In this document: in pieces, positions 25,051 to 35,878 of the stretch
How the letters are laid out: every line of letters starts with the position of its first letter
Position numbering within the stretch: the first letter of the stretch is position 1
Notes under the pieces: generated by a model
What the model was told of the DNA's origin: nothing
The model's database searches: none
The model's input: only the letters and a program-made list of their open reading frames with translations
Position numbers and translations under genes: made by a program
NCBI RefSeq assembly: GCF_051622035.1
Contig: NC_135359.1
Location: 29,231,501-29,295,500 of the forward strand
DNA: 64,000 bases
Direction: 5' to 3'
From: Arctopsyche grandis
Taxonomy: Eukaryota > Arthropoda > Insecta > Trichoptera > Hydropsychidae

Positions 25051-25348
25051 CACAAATTTTTATTTTTTTTATTTATTTTATTGTCACAAATCAATACACA
25101 CTCGCCATTACAGATTTGCTCCAATGCGACGGGTGTACGTTAATGAAATACATAAACAATCAGAAATCAGAAATACAGTAATACATACATATTACATTAG
25201 CCAGCAGCATAGCTCGGACGTTAAGCTTCTGCTTACCGTCAAGAAGGTGCCAGGTTCTATCCCTGAATGAAAATGAATTTTTCAGAGTATGCTGTTGGTC
25301 AGACCTGGATTTGTGACTCCAGGTTGATCGTTTCCTATCAGAGTTTGC
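25051..25348 (+). repeat. Tandem duplication unit 2
   Basis: Second copy of the 298-bp unit. Here the SINE continues beyond the unit boundary into a complete body and tail, so the ancestral order is kept in this copy and unit 1 is the duplicated prefix. Confidence 0.85.
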
Positions 25349-25642
25349 CAATTTTCTCTGATTTCATTGTTGAAACGGTTCCCGGAAAAAAAATTGGCTA
25401 AAAAATCCTTCCTACCTACTATGTCACCACTATTTGAAATTTGATGGATGTACAATAAAAATTTATGTACAATTCATAGATGTCTCGTTAATTTGCGAGT
25501 TTTTTCAGTGTCTCGCAATTCAACGACTTATAACAAAAAAAATGCTGCATTTGTATTTGTAATTAGCCAGGAAGGCGCATTGGGATTTACCTGTAAGGCC
25601 TTCCTGGTATATATGTAAAATAAAAATAAAATAAAATAAAAT
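25193..25642 (+). mobile_element. tRNA-derived SINE (family A), near full length
   Basis: About 450 bp. The head has A-box-like TAGCTCGGACGTTAAGC and B-box AGGTTCTATCCCTGA. The body has TTTCAGAGTATGCTGTTGGT and GTTGATCGTTTCCTATCAGA. The tail has AGCCAGGAAGGCGCATTGGG and AAGGCCTTCCTGGTATATAT, followed by repeated AAATAAAAT. The tail contains an inverted repeat (CCAGGAAGGC/GGCCTTCCTGG) likely recognised by a partner LINE. Confidence 0.75.
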
Positions 25643-26043
25643 ATACAATCAGAATATATAGAATATGACAATTAATCAGAAATAATAATCATAGTGACAT
25701 CTATGGATTATTTTTAGATTTTTTTTTTGTATACAATTTTTATACATACAATAAATACGAAATTATAGAGATGTCGGTATAAAATTATTATATACCCGTA
25801 TAAAACTAAAAAAAAATCCGGAACCGGAACCGTTATTTTCGTACACTCTCATAGATAGTTTTCAATTCTTTATTTGTAATAATTTTCAATTCTTAAAGTT
25901 AACGTTAACAAAATGTTAATTAAAGTTAACAAAATTTAAAATTTTCCGATTATACACAAACGGTCATTGACCTCGTAACGTTAAATATTATTATTACACA
26001 TTACAAATTAAGTACAAATTCATATGATGTGTATTTACAACAC

Positions 26044-26135
26044 ATTTCCTGGGCGAGGATATGGCGTGTGGTGCGGGCCCGTGAGCACATCGCGTTTGGA
26101 ATCAGAGGTCCGAGGCTCGATTCCCGGCGCCCGCC
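26044..26135 (+). mobile_element. tRNA-like SINE head (third type)
   Basis: An A-box-like TGGCGTGTGGTGCGGGCC and a B box GGCTCGATTCCCGG are about 40 bp apart, followed by CGCCCGCCCGTAAATAAAAT. The spacing suits pol III, but arm pairing is poor, so it is retroposon-like and not a working tRNA gene. Confidence 0.4.
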
Positions 26136-26256
26136 CGTAAATAAAATCAATTTTTTTCGAATATCGTCAAAATATAAATAATTTCAATTTCAATTTAATT
26201 AAAAATATATATTTAATTGTTTTATATGAAAATAAAAGGTTCAAAATTGGTTTTAA

Positions 26257-26932
26257 TGGTTTTCTATCTCAATATTTTTTTTATCTAAACGTACTAACTA
26301 AAGCGGTAATTGCAATTTAAATTCTTTCGTTGTATATATGGTTGTATCGCGTATATGTTAGGTGCAAGCGAGATGGCATGTAGTCCGACCGCTGTACTCT
26401 GTGAGGTGGATTATATGCCATCTCGCTTGCACCTAACATATTACGCGATACAACCATATATACAACGAGAGCATTTAAATTGCAATTACCGCTTTAGTTA
26501 GTACGTTTAGATAAAAAAAATATATTGAGATAGAAAACCAATCCTTATAAACGTGGTGAAATAAAAAATTTTCCAAATAAATGAAAAATAGCACGGAAAA
26601 AAAATCCGTAATAAAAAATATATTTTTGACTTTTAAAATTCGCTAGACAATTAATTAGAAGTATTTTAAAGCAATGAAATAAAAAAAATAATAGGAAAAA
26701 TATCCGACTATAGATTCCAATACTCACTTTGAGCGTAACAATCCTAAATTTTGAGTTAAAGACCGCAAAAGCCAAAAAACTGTAAAAATCGCGGATTTTT
26801 TTAAACGCTCATATCTCGTAAACGATCGCCCACCAACAAAAATCAATATCATATTCGAATTCAGTGGGTCAAACTTAGTAACGATTGGCTAATGTCCGCT
26901 CTGGTATTTTTTTTTTTGTTGCTCAGTGTAAT
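26257..26932. mobile_element. Fold-back element: palindrome plus Tc1-like arm
   Basis: Positions 26,257-26,540 form a near-perfect palindrome. Its arms of about 125 bp start TGGTTTTCTATCTCAATAT and share GGTGCAAGCGAGATGGCAT around a centre near 26,400. From 26,541 to 26,932 the sequence matches the right arm of the element at 535-1330 and ends TTTTGTTGCTCAGTGTAA. The matching left outer arm is missing, so the copy is incomplete. Confidence 0.6.
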
Positions 26933-26934
26933 TA

Positions 26935-27065
26935 TATACTACTTCTACTGGTTTGTCATCCAATGAGATGCTTTCAGGCATGCAATAACTATTGAACATT
27001 AGTTTGAACTTATCTACGTTAATTTTTAATCCCACTTTCCTACTTTCCCTGTCCAGCACATATGA
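26935..27065 (-). mobile_element. LINE reverse-transcriptase fragment
   Basis: The minus strand encodes ESRKVGLKINVDKFKLMF followed by a PVEVVYNY-like stretch. This is the conserved RT segment after the catalytic YxDD motif in CR1/RTE-class LINEs. It is cut off at its downstream side by the fold-back element ending at 26,932. Confidence 0.6.
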
Positions 27066-27869
27066 ACATACAAATATTGAGTAAATTTTACGCAATTCAA
27101 CCAATCAACATTTGACAAACAGGCAGACAGACGTATGTAGATTAAAACCCATTTAACCATAATTATGTGCATGCATACATACACATAAAGACGGACCATT
27201 AGTTCCCGTTTATTATAACTATGACAACAAACCAATATGCACTTGAACCAGAGAATTGTTATAGTAATAGAAGTGGCTTTAGGCGTTATATTGCTGTCAA
27301 GCGACGATTGTCCAGAGACATACCTAAATAATTTTAGCATCAGTCGTATTTAATGCTTGTGGTCGACGTAAGTCCGATAAAAACTTATCTGGGCAAGGGC
27401 AATGGGCAAATGCATCGTTAAAAATTGCACAATGGCATTCAAAAACACATAATAAACAACATGGGATACATTTTTACAAGTAAATTGATCATTTAAGTAA
27501 CATATTATTCAATTAAAATCGCAGTTTGACAGTGTTTAAAGGTTTCATGGCGATCGCCCGCATTCTACATAACATTTCAGGGGTGGCACCAGAGAAATGT
27601 AAAAATTATTTTTAAATAAATGTAAAAACATTTCTCTTCATTGCACCGAATACTCAATTATATTAATAACCAATTATTTAAGTTTAATTAATTAATATAA
27701 ACATCGTTCATTTAATGCTATACATATTTTTGTTGAAACTATACATTACACGTTAATTTAAAAGTTCCCAAGGACAGACAAATACAAAAAAGTGGATAAA
27801 AATGATCCGCCAACTGAGAAAAGAAACGCATTGGCCACCAACGCCCAACACCACCATATACTCAAATTG
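27066..27869. other. Gene-free stretch
   Basis: AT-rich, with no supported gene. A 104-codon frame at 27,026-27,340 overlaps the LINE fragment and has no family resemblance. Confidence 0.4.
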
Positions 27870-28330
27870 TTTTATTTTATTTTACATATATACCAGGAAG
27901 GCCTTACAAGTAAAGCCCGATGTGCATTCCTGGCCAATTTCAAATTACAATTATAATGCAGCATTTTTATTACAAGTCGTTGAATTGCGAGACACTGAAA
28001 AACTCACAAATTAACGAGACATCTATGAATTGTACATAAATTTTATTGTACCATAATCATACTCAAATAGTGGTGACATAGTAGGTAGTAAAGATTTTAG
28101 CCAATTTTTAATCAGGAACCGTTTCAACAATGAAATCAGAGAAAATTAGCAAACTCTGATAGGAAACGATCGACCTGGAGTCACAAATATCCAAGTCTGA
28201 CCAGCAGCACTACAGATATACTCAGAAAAATTATTTTCAATCGAGGTCAGCTCATGGAATCGAACCCGGCGCCTCTCGGTGTTAAGCAGAAGCTCAACGA
28301 CCGAGCTGTGCTGCTGGTCAGACTTTCCAC
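27870..28330 (-). mobile_element. tRNA-derived SINE (family A), inverted full-length copy
   Basis: Read on the minus strand it has the head (CGGTCGTTGAGCTTCTGCTT, B box GGGTTCGATTCCATG), the body (CTCCAGGTCGATCGTTTCCT) and the tail (GGCCTTCCTGGTATATATGT then AAATAAAAT). Its B box is closer to the tRNA consensus than those of the other copies. Confidence 0.75.
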
Positions 28331-28334
28331 TTTC

Positions 28335-29045
28335 ACTGGACACTTTCGCCATTCCTACTATTCTACAGATTTTTGATTAGCATCCTCGTTGACTTCTTCA
28401 TAGTATTTTAAAGCATTATACTTTAAAAGAGGCTTGATCTGTTAAAAAAGAGGATTTTCATTCTGTTTTTACATACCAAGGTATGTTTGCTCTCTATTTC
28501 TATTCTATGAAGTACATACATACATAGTTTAGTCATTTAGTCAGCCAGCAGCATAGCTCGGACGTTAAGCTTCTGCTTACCGTCAAGAAGGTGCCGGGTT
28601 CTATCCCTGAATGAAAATGAATTTTTCAGAGTATGCTGTTGGTCAGACCTGGATTTGTGACTCCAGGTTGATCGTTTCCTATCAGAGTTTGCCAATTTTC
28701 TCTGATTTCATTGTTGAAACGGTTCCCGGAAAAAAAATTGGCTAAAAATCCTTCCTACCTACTATGTCACCACTATTTGAAAAATTTGATTGATGTACAA
28801 TAAAAATTTATGTACAATTCATAGATGTCTCGTTAATTTGCGAGTTTTTTCAGTGTTTCGCAATTCAACGACTTATAATAAAAATGCTGTATTTGTATTT
28901 GTAATTGGCCAGGAAGGCGCATTGGGATTTACCTGTAAGGCCTTCCTGGTATATATGTAAAATAAAATAAATAAATTTCATCCTCATTTCTGGCCATTAT
29001 TATCAAATCTAGTATAATCTTCTTTGTATAAACCTACATAATATG
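28335..29045 (-). mobile_element. LINE RT fragment, second copy, split by a SINE
   Basis: It matches 9,690-10,000 closely, for example CTTCTTCATAGTATTTTAAA and TTTAAAAGAGGCTTGATCTG. A family-A SINE (28,543-28,975) interrupts it, and the sequence resumes with CATCCTCATTTCTGGCCATT. The 9.9-kb copy lacks the SINE and so shows the empty site. Confidence 0.65.
28543..28975 (+). mobile_element. tRNA-derived SINE (family A), inserted in a LINE
   Basis: Complete head, body and tail, nearly identical to 25,193-25,642. The target is ...AGTCATTT|CATCCTC..., seen uninterrupted near 9,938-9,950. A short ATTT repeat at the junctions may be the target duplication, though the A/T-rich tail makes its limits uncertain. 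Confidence 0.75.
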
Positions 29046-29067
29046 CCTAATAAGGGATTAATTAAGT

Positions 29068-29200
29068 CACAGCGTATCTCACTGGAAGAGCAATTGTTCA
29101 CCAGTAGAGGTCGTGGGTTCAAGTCCCGACCAAATACGCTGTTAGCGAGATCTTGATGGTTATTAAAACACAGATCGACCATCTCCCGCTAGAATATGCT
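29068..29200 (+). mobile_element. tRNA-derived SINE head (family B), copy 2
   Basis: CACAGCGTATCTCACTGGAA (A-box region) and GGGTTCAAGTCCCGACC (B box), then CTGTTAGCGAGATCTTGATG. It sits next to the LINE fragment just as at 10,085-10,215, so LINE piece and SINE head were present together before the two loci were formed. Confidence 0.6.
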
Positions 29201-29205
29201 GCTGG

Positions 29206-30684
29206 ATAATTTTCTGTAGTGATTATGTGATGACCCTGATTATATTCCATGCGTTTTAGCGTATTTATGGAAATGTACCGCGTAATATTACCAATAATTT
29301 ATTTATTGGTAAAGGCGCTTCTATTATTATAACATTTCTCTGACTTGAACGTGTTAATATGGTATAGATTATTCAATTCTGATGGAACTGTCTGTAACGG
29401 GCACTAAATAAATATATTTTGAAATAAAAATCCAACGATATTCCCGACCCAGGGTGGTTGCTTGGGGGTTAGCACCACATTTTCGGTAGGCATCTGTAGG
29501 GAAACATCCGCGGGAATGAACCGTGTCATCTGAACACACCTAAGCAAGGCCTCTCATTGCCCGACCAATAAAAGCTTTAAGGCACAGGCTCAACATAATG
29601 CGTAAACGAGAGGGCAATAGCTACTGAGTTGGCTACCCCTGACTATAATCTGGTCGCGTGCACTCGAACCCTGTTGCTCGCCAATCACATTATACAATAT
29701 TATTATATATCCCACTAGACGCCCGCCAGTTAAAACTTTGTGTGTTTGTAATTCGTTTAAAATGCTCGAATGTGTGTATTCCTAAATTGAATTCAATCCA
29801 GTTATAAAAGTAAACCCAACAAAACTCTCAACTAACTCAATTCCGTAATCTATATCACCATCATTGTCGTCCTATCATACATATGTACGTTGCTGGACAC
29901 GTCCATTGCTTCTCAAACATGTATGTACATATTTTATTTTTATTTTATTTTACAAAATCAATTAATCAAGCACACTCGTCTAACAGATTGCTCCAAAGCG
30001 ACGAGTGTGCTAAAAAGATTAAGAAGTACAAAAGGAAAAAATCCAAGTTAAGAGGGCTGGACAGCAGCGTCTTGTCCATACAAACGTACTATACTTCTCC
30101 CTTCCTCAATTATGGCACTAGAGAAAGTATTTTTTAATATGCTATGGATATCCACCATTGGGGTGCATCTATCGTTTTATTTTTTTGATTAATTATTTTT
30201 TATAGGAGCTAGGAGCCGCCAAACATCTATAAAATCGCCTCTTTTTTACACCGACGAAACGAGTCCAGCGTGCTTATTTAACGGTCGATTTAAAAAAAAT
30301 ACGCCAATAGATGCACAGAAAGTATCTTTCTCATACCGATGATGAAATTTTTTTAAAAATTGGTCTAGTTTTGGAGGAGAAAATAGTAGAATACGAAACC
30401 TCGATTTTGTCAATTTAAAATACGTTTTATCTGGTCGAAGCGCAACTGTCGCATTCACTCAATATATATATTGATATATATTGTCGCATTCACTCAATAT
30501 ATACATACACTCAATATATATATCGAAGAAAGGAACGGTAACAAAATTAAGGTTTCGGGTGTACAGCCCTCTTAAATAAACAAATTATATATACAAATAT
30601 ACAAATTAAATAAGGAAAAGATAACTAAATAAAACATGAAATCATAATTAAAAACACTAACTCAACCTTTCTATATGGTCGCGA
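29206..30684. other. Unassigned stretch
   Basis: No gene. The segment 29,420-29,720 is GC-richer and has a TAAATAAATATATTTTGAAA motif before it; it may be part of an old retroelement, but I cannot place it. 29,940-30,015 carries the LINE-type tail block CACACTCGTCTAACAGATTG. 30,455-30,525 holds short tandem copies of TCGCATTCACTCAATATATA. Confidence 0.35.
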
Positions 30685-30694
30685 CCTCCATAAC

Positions 30695-31010
30695 GGTTAG
30701 CTGACAACTCGTTCACAGATTTTCCGTAAACCGATGATGCGCTCCAGGCATTACGTATACGGCCATCTCTTTCTCACCCCGTCTGTTCACCATGATCTTG
30801 TTTACTATGCCATTACGTATGCAGCCATCTATTTCACAGACCGTCTGTTATCGGTGAAAAAATGGTCTGTGAAAGAGATGGCTGCATACGTAATGGCAGA
30901 GTAAACGAGATCATGGTGAACAGACGGGGTGAGAAAGAGATGGCCGTATACGTAATGCCTGGAGCGCATCATCGGTTTACGGAAAATCTGTGAACGAGTT
31001 GTCGTGTCAC
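30695..31010. mobile_element. Mutator-like fold-back MITE with 10-bp target duplication
   Basis: Two inverted arms of about 142 bp (30,703-30,844 and 30,862-31,003) face each other across a spacer of under 20 bp. Shared blocks include GACAACTCGTTCACAGATTTTCC and TGTTCACCATGATC. The element is flanked by the direct repeat CCTCCATAAC at 30,685-30,694 and 31,011-31,020. Long inverted arms with a 9-11 bp duplication point to the Mutator group. Arms are nearly identical, so it looks young. Confidence 0.75.
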
Positions 31011-31315
31011 CCTCCATAACTTAGGAAGTGGTGCAGAGAATGAAGAGAGACGTGACAAATGTCAATGGCACCATCCAGTGAATTTAAGAAACGGAGGCCG
31101 CGAGGAATGGGAGAATAACTGAAAGCCACAGTTCTAGCCGAAGGAGTGTGAAAAAGGGGACGATGGCGGGTCCATATCACACTCTCTGGAGCATGAAGGC
31201 CCAACTCAGCCAGGATGGACGGACAGGAGATATAGCCTCTAAATATGGAAAACAAAAACTTGATGAGGGCAACACTCCTCCTGTGGTCAAGAGAAGTATA
31301 TGTAATTTCAAACAT
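31007..31315 (-). mobile_element. LINE ORF2 C-terminal fragment
   Basis: An open frame of 102 codons reads LDHRRSVALIKFLFSIFRGY, then a TPSARTVAFSY and GLRFLNSLDGAID stretch. This is the usual C-terminus of L2/CR1-type RT proteins (RR..L..FYK.Y.G..., then RL.NSLP). The target duplication of the fold-back MITE lies at its 3' end. The 5' part is absent. Confidence 0.65.
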
Positions 31316-31354
31316 TTTCCTGTTATCTTCAATCCACTAACATCATCGTAACCA

Positions 31355-31430
31355 GCAGAATAGATTAGTGGTTAGCATATAATGCTTTGAACAAATTGGT
31401 TCAAATCTAGGGTTGCCAAGTGTCATGGAC
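31355..31430 (+). mobile_element. SINE head (GATTAGTGGTTAGCATATAA type)
   Basis: A-box-like TAGATTAGTGGTTAGCAT and B-box-like TTGGTTCAAATCTAGGG. The same head occurs at 54,224-54,260 and 60,980-61,015 inside the duplicated block. Body and tail are missing. Confidence 0.5.
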
Positions 31431-31489
31431 AAAAAAATAAATGTATATAAAAAAACCTAACTGAGAAATCACCAAATTTTCTCTCGATT

Positions 31490-31600
31490 TTTAAATGCTT
31501 TTTATTATTACTAAATTATGTTCACAATACATCTTATATATATTTTAATAGCTAATGATCTTCTGATCATTTTATACTGATAACAATCAATTGATTAATT
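31490..31600 (-). mobile_element. LINE 3' tail (Jockey-like), short copy
   Basis: TTTATTATTACTAAATTATG and ACAATACATCTTATATATAT match the terminal part of the tail at 31,885-32,395. It is a second, shorter copy, separated from that one by a SINE. Confidence 0.5.
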
Positions 31601-31654
31601 AATTACAGAATTAATACATTGAGACAACTATGGATTTAGATTTTGTACATAATT

Positions 31655-31865
31655 TTTACAAATTATACACACAATAAATACAGAAGATTTGTGATAACAG
31701 GAAACCGTTTCAACAATGATCAGATAAAATTGGCAAACTCTGATAAGATACGATCGATTTGGAGTCACAAATACCCCCAAATCTAACCAGCAGTATGGCG
31801 GATTGAACCCACTGATCACTTGGTGCTAAACATACACGCTACCATTAAGCCATACTGCTGGATAT
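31655..31865 (-). mobile_element. tRNA-derived SINE (family A), inverted, partial
   Basis: Contains AACCGTTTCAACAATGATCA and TTGGCAAACTCTGATAAGAT, and a head with GGCTTAATGGTAGCGTGTA on the minus strand with a B box near 31,800. Its head (AGCAGTATGGC..) differs from the other copies, which suggests a subfamily. Confidence 0.55.
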
Positions 31866-31884
31866 ATATTTTGGCTATATATTG

Positions 31885-32395
31885 ATTTTTGATTTTTAAA
31901 TGCTTTTATTATTACTTAATTATGTTCACGATACATCTTATATCTATTTTAATAGCTACTGATCTACTGATCATTTTCTATTTTGCAATTTTATTTTAAT
32001 TTTGTTATTAATCATAGTATTATATTATTATAATGTTAATATGTACAGCGTAATAGGAAAAAGAGCTCAAAAACCTATTTACAATATTCTTATAAATGCT
32101 TATAATACATCTAATACATCATATTAATTACAGACTATCTAAAGTCGACCATCTAAAGCAGATTGTGTTTAGGTAATATTTGTTTATACTTGAAGGGTAT
32201 AGACATTTTGTTGTAATCACCGAGACTCTTCATAAGTGTGTTAGTATGGTTATTAGTGATTCTGACATAGAATCTACTGGTTAGTTTGTAATGTCTGTAA
32301 CAAACGGAATATTATATATGGCATGCAGTTTTTTCAAGTTAGTATATATGGGTGTATTATAAATTATTTTTAGGGATTTATTTTGTTCTATCCGT
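31885..32395 (-). mobile_element. LINE 3' end (Jockey-like) with ORF2 C-terminal remnant
   Basis: The minus strand matches 12,165-12,690 from the ORF2 C-terminus through the 3' UTR. Shared blocks include AATCACTAATAACCATACTA and AGAGTCTCGGTGATTACAAC. Here the coding piece is shifted by small indels, so this copy is more decayed than that at 12,165. Confidence 0.65.
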
Positions 32396-32690
32396 AAACT
32401 TTGATCATGATTATTGCAAAGTGCTCAATCTGCCATAGCGAGAGGGGGGCGAAAAGGGAAAAAAACGATCAGAACAGTGTGGACGATAAACGTCACCGTG
32501 AACGAAGATGCAGTATTTTCAAACGTGTCTATAACGATTATTTTTACACCATTGTAATGACGGACGTCATTTCCACTTATATTGATGACCAAACCGAGCA
32601 AAATGACAAAGTTTAAAAACGATCGGATAAGAACCCAAACTTTGTCACCCGACAAAATAGATTCTGAACTAAGAAGAAGTTAGTAATTAG
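32396..32690 (-). repeat. Unclassified dispersed repeat, inverted diverged copy
   Basis: On the minus strand, CTCGGTTTGGTCATCAATAT corresponds to the core at 5,720 and 34,285. The following segments differ, so only part of the family is shared. Confidence 0.4.
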
Positions 32691-33599
32691 TAAAAAAAAA
32701 AAAGAGAACATCTAACAAAAACTGTTAATTTTTTACAAATTTCTTTATAATTGTGCTGGTTATTATTAAAATGAAATAAGTCCTTTTAGGGTACCAAAAA
32801 TACCATTATTTTACAAGGTAATCGTAAAATTCCATCACTACAGGAAAGATTATATATCTACATAATGTTTTCATATATTTTATGTAGTGTCAAAATACAT
32901 AAAATATACATCGTTGTATAAACTTTTAAATCTCGTTTCCTTCTACATTAATCTAAAAAAAAAATTATTTTTTAACAAATCATCAATATCTTTAAACTTC
33001 ATACTTTCACTGTATAGAATTATCAACTATTATGAAACTCGAGTACTGCAGTACCCCGACTAAAACATTTTTTGTATGAAAAAAACTATATATAGACAAA
33101 CTTTTCCACGAGCCGCCACTGCTATGGCCTACTTTGCTTCCTCGTACTCTCTTGGGTACTATTCAAGAATATCTTTCATTCATCTTCTTTCCAAATTTCA
33201 TTTCGGCTTCATTAGGTCCACTACTTTATTCATACATCATAATGTATGAATAATATTTTAATATCTGTCCCCTTACAATGTTCCAAGAACACTAGTTTTG
33301 AATCTTTCAAGCACTAACGTACAAAATTAATCTCAATTTTATTCCCATTTACTTTTTTAATATGACATATTACTTCCATTGAAATATAACAATGGTGACA
33401 ATTTGTATGCATTAACCAAAACACCACACTGCAATTATTTAATTTAGTTCAATCTGTTCTCTTCTACTCGTGAATCATTCGTGCGTTTGGATGAATTGAT
33501 CATTCGGATGATACAACATGATTCTACGTATGTGAGTGTTGGCTTCTTTTTTTTTGTTTATTTATAATAACATTTTATGTGAGTAAACATTCTGCCAAT

Positions 33600-34095
33600 A
33601 AATTAAATTCCCCGTTTTGAGTTCTCCGAACGGCTGTAAACTTTTCGGAATATCAACAGGCACTAAAGACCGCCGGCTTTAATGACCCATCGCACAATCT
33701 GTAGCACTTGCTCACGGATTCAACGGTGTTTACCGAGTGGCAACTCTTGAGATATTTATGGTAATCTGTACGCGTGTAGTAAGCCATGACTTTCGAAGCA
33801 ACACGGCTATTGTTCAGAAGTTGCCTTTGAACGTTTATCTAGGGATTTACTTTCCTCGCACCCTCTCAAGGGAAGTTGTGGAAAGGGGGGAGGGAGCAGG
33901 ACCTCTGCCGGCTCCAATGTTCGGACAATTTCGCTCAGACAATCGGTGGGACGATTTATTAAATTCCCGGCGATGTGGGTCACGGTCGTGGGTCCCCCCC
34001 TTATTAATAATTCGCCGATACCCAACTCCATTATAGATTTGGGAGATCTGAAAGGAGGAAGAGACTGTGGAGGCAATATATTTCACCACCATTGA
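33600..34095. promoter_or_regulatory. GC-richer unique island, candidate conserved non-coding element
   Basis: A block of higher GC and complexity matching no repeat here, containing AGGACCTCTGCCGGCTCC and TTCCCGGCGATGTGGGTCAC. Overlapping frames of 81-99 codons on both strands show no family resemblance. Conserved regulatory DNA is possible but unproved. Confidence 0.25.
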
Positions 34096-34249
34096 CCCCT
34101 ACAGTCTGTCTTATATTATACCTATACAATATCTAATTTTTGGTGTATAGTTTTTGTCCCGAGAATATCCTCAAATATCTTCTCCTTTGTAGCATTTTTA
34201 TAAACCTCTTTTTAGTTTCACTTACGATTACAATTCTGAAAAAATTTGC

Positions 34250-34465
34250 CTCTTCTCCGATCGTTTTCATATTTTGCCATATTGCTCATTTTGGTCATCA
34301 ATATAATTAAACGGATCCTCCGCCATTACGATGGTGCAAAAATATCGTGTTAGACGCGTTTGAAAATTCTCCCACGAATTAGTGCCTGACGTTAATATGG
34401 TGGATTTTTCGCCTATGTTTGGACCAAAAACACAATTTGGCTAAATTTAGAACTATTACAATGGC
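34250..34465 (+). repeat. Unclassified dispersed repeat, copy 2
   Basis: Contains GATCGTTTTCATATTTTGCCA, then ATTGCTCATTTTGGTCATCA, close to the core at 5,693-5,745. It continues with GCCATTACGATGGTGCAAAA. Confidence 0.5.
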
Positions 34466-35878
34466 CTAGTCCTAATTTTTATATTCATTTTATGTCGTAT
34501 TTTACCTAAATAATCGAGATTGCAATATGTGGATTTGTAATACTATTTCAGATACTGTTTTTTTTTATCTTTATTAATTATAAAATTCATATACTTCTTA
34601 GTCTTCCAACTGAGCATTATGTTGAATATAATTTTCCAAATGTAATAATACGTACTTCCGGCATCCTAATTTGTATTCCCAAACGCGTCAACTGGAATTG
34701 TTTTTTATTTAAATTTATTATTCCGTTTCTGCTGAAAAGGGTTGAAAACCCGTGCTCTAAAGTCATTATTTGCTAATTAAAGTATCGTCGAGTGTCTCCA
34801 TATAACGTGTGGCAACCGCTTTCTTCAGTTTAACTTGGTCGCCTTAATGAGTGTAACTTTGTTTCAACTAACAGGGTCCCAACTCGATTGTTAGTAAAGC
34901 AAATAAAATCGTCCCTTCGTTCACGAAGAATATTCCTACAATTTACTTACTTGAGTTATGCTTGTTATTACAAAGAATTCGTTGGAATTTACATATTTGT
35001 TTTTCTTAATCAAATAGCTTGAAATTAAATACGAATTATCATGATTTTTAAATCTCGAACTATTCTGCTTCACCATAACAAAAATTTTTCAAGTCACCGG
35101 CTAATAGTCATTAACCATTTGGATTTTTAAAATCTAATAGAATTCGAAAGGACTTTGTATATGTACAATATTACTCTTATTCGGTATCAATAACTAACAG
35201 ATGTATACATTTGTAACTTCACTTTGAACTTAAAATCCAAGTGGTCAACATAACTTTGATCTCCCCATTCTCTATGACTATAACTACATATACATAGATC
35301 TATAAACTATACTTCAATATTTGTCGTTTTCTTTTAATAAAGAGAAAACGTTAGATTGGGACTCAAACCATAATATGTATATGTAATATGTTTTCCAATT
35401 TCTTAAAGAAGTCTACCCCCCATCTACTATTTCCTTCATCACAAATCATCGCATTATATCAGACCCCCTCCCTAATTTTACTTTCTCGCTCATGATGATA
35501 TTAAATAAATATTGTGGCAACCCCTCAGGTACTGTCCGTAAACCAAAGTGTGATACATCGAGTCGGTCAGTGCTTCGCGGGAAGTAACTCACTTACTTCC
35601 CGGCCGTCAGAATAAACAGTAGTGCATTAACTACATGGTCGTTTCTCTCTCACTCCCCTATAATACTATGGCTTCACAAACTATATGCTAATTTATATAT
35701 TAACAACAAACTTATATATAGGTCTGTTACCGAAAGTTGGTGCGAACAAATGCATTTGTGTTGTGTCGGTGAATAGGTGTTTAGCATGCTGGCACACTGC
35801 ATTCAATAATAAAAAAGATGCTCTGTCGCTTTCGCGCGCTTCTGTTTGAGTACGAGAGCGCCCCAACTCCCAGTAACG
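34466..35878. other. Gene-free stretch
   Basis: No gene. 35,510-35,670 starts TGTGGCAACCCCTCAGG and has AATAAA near its end, like a short LTR, but I could not find convincing flanking duplications. The rest is AT-rich. Confidence 0.35.

Noticed and set aside
30455-30525. CRISPR-like spaced repeats
   Set aside because: Only two to three short AT-rich tandem copies in an insect genome; simple local duplication explains them.
35510-35670. Short solo LTR starting TGTGGCAACCCC
   Set aside because: A terminus and AATAAA are suggestive, but no clear right end or flanking duplication could be fixed.
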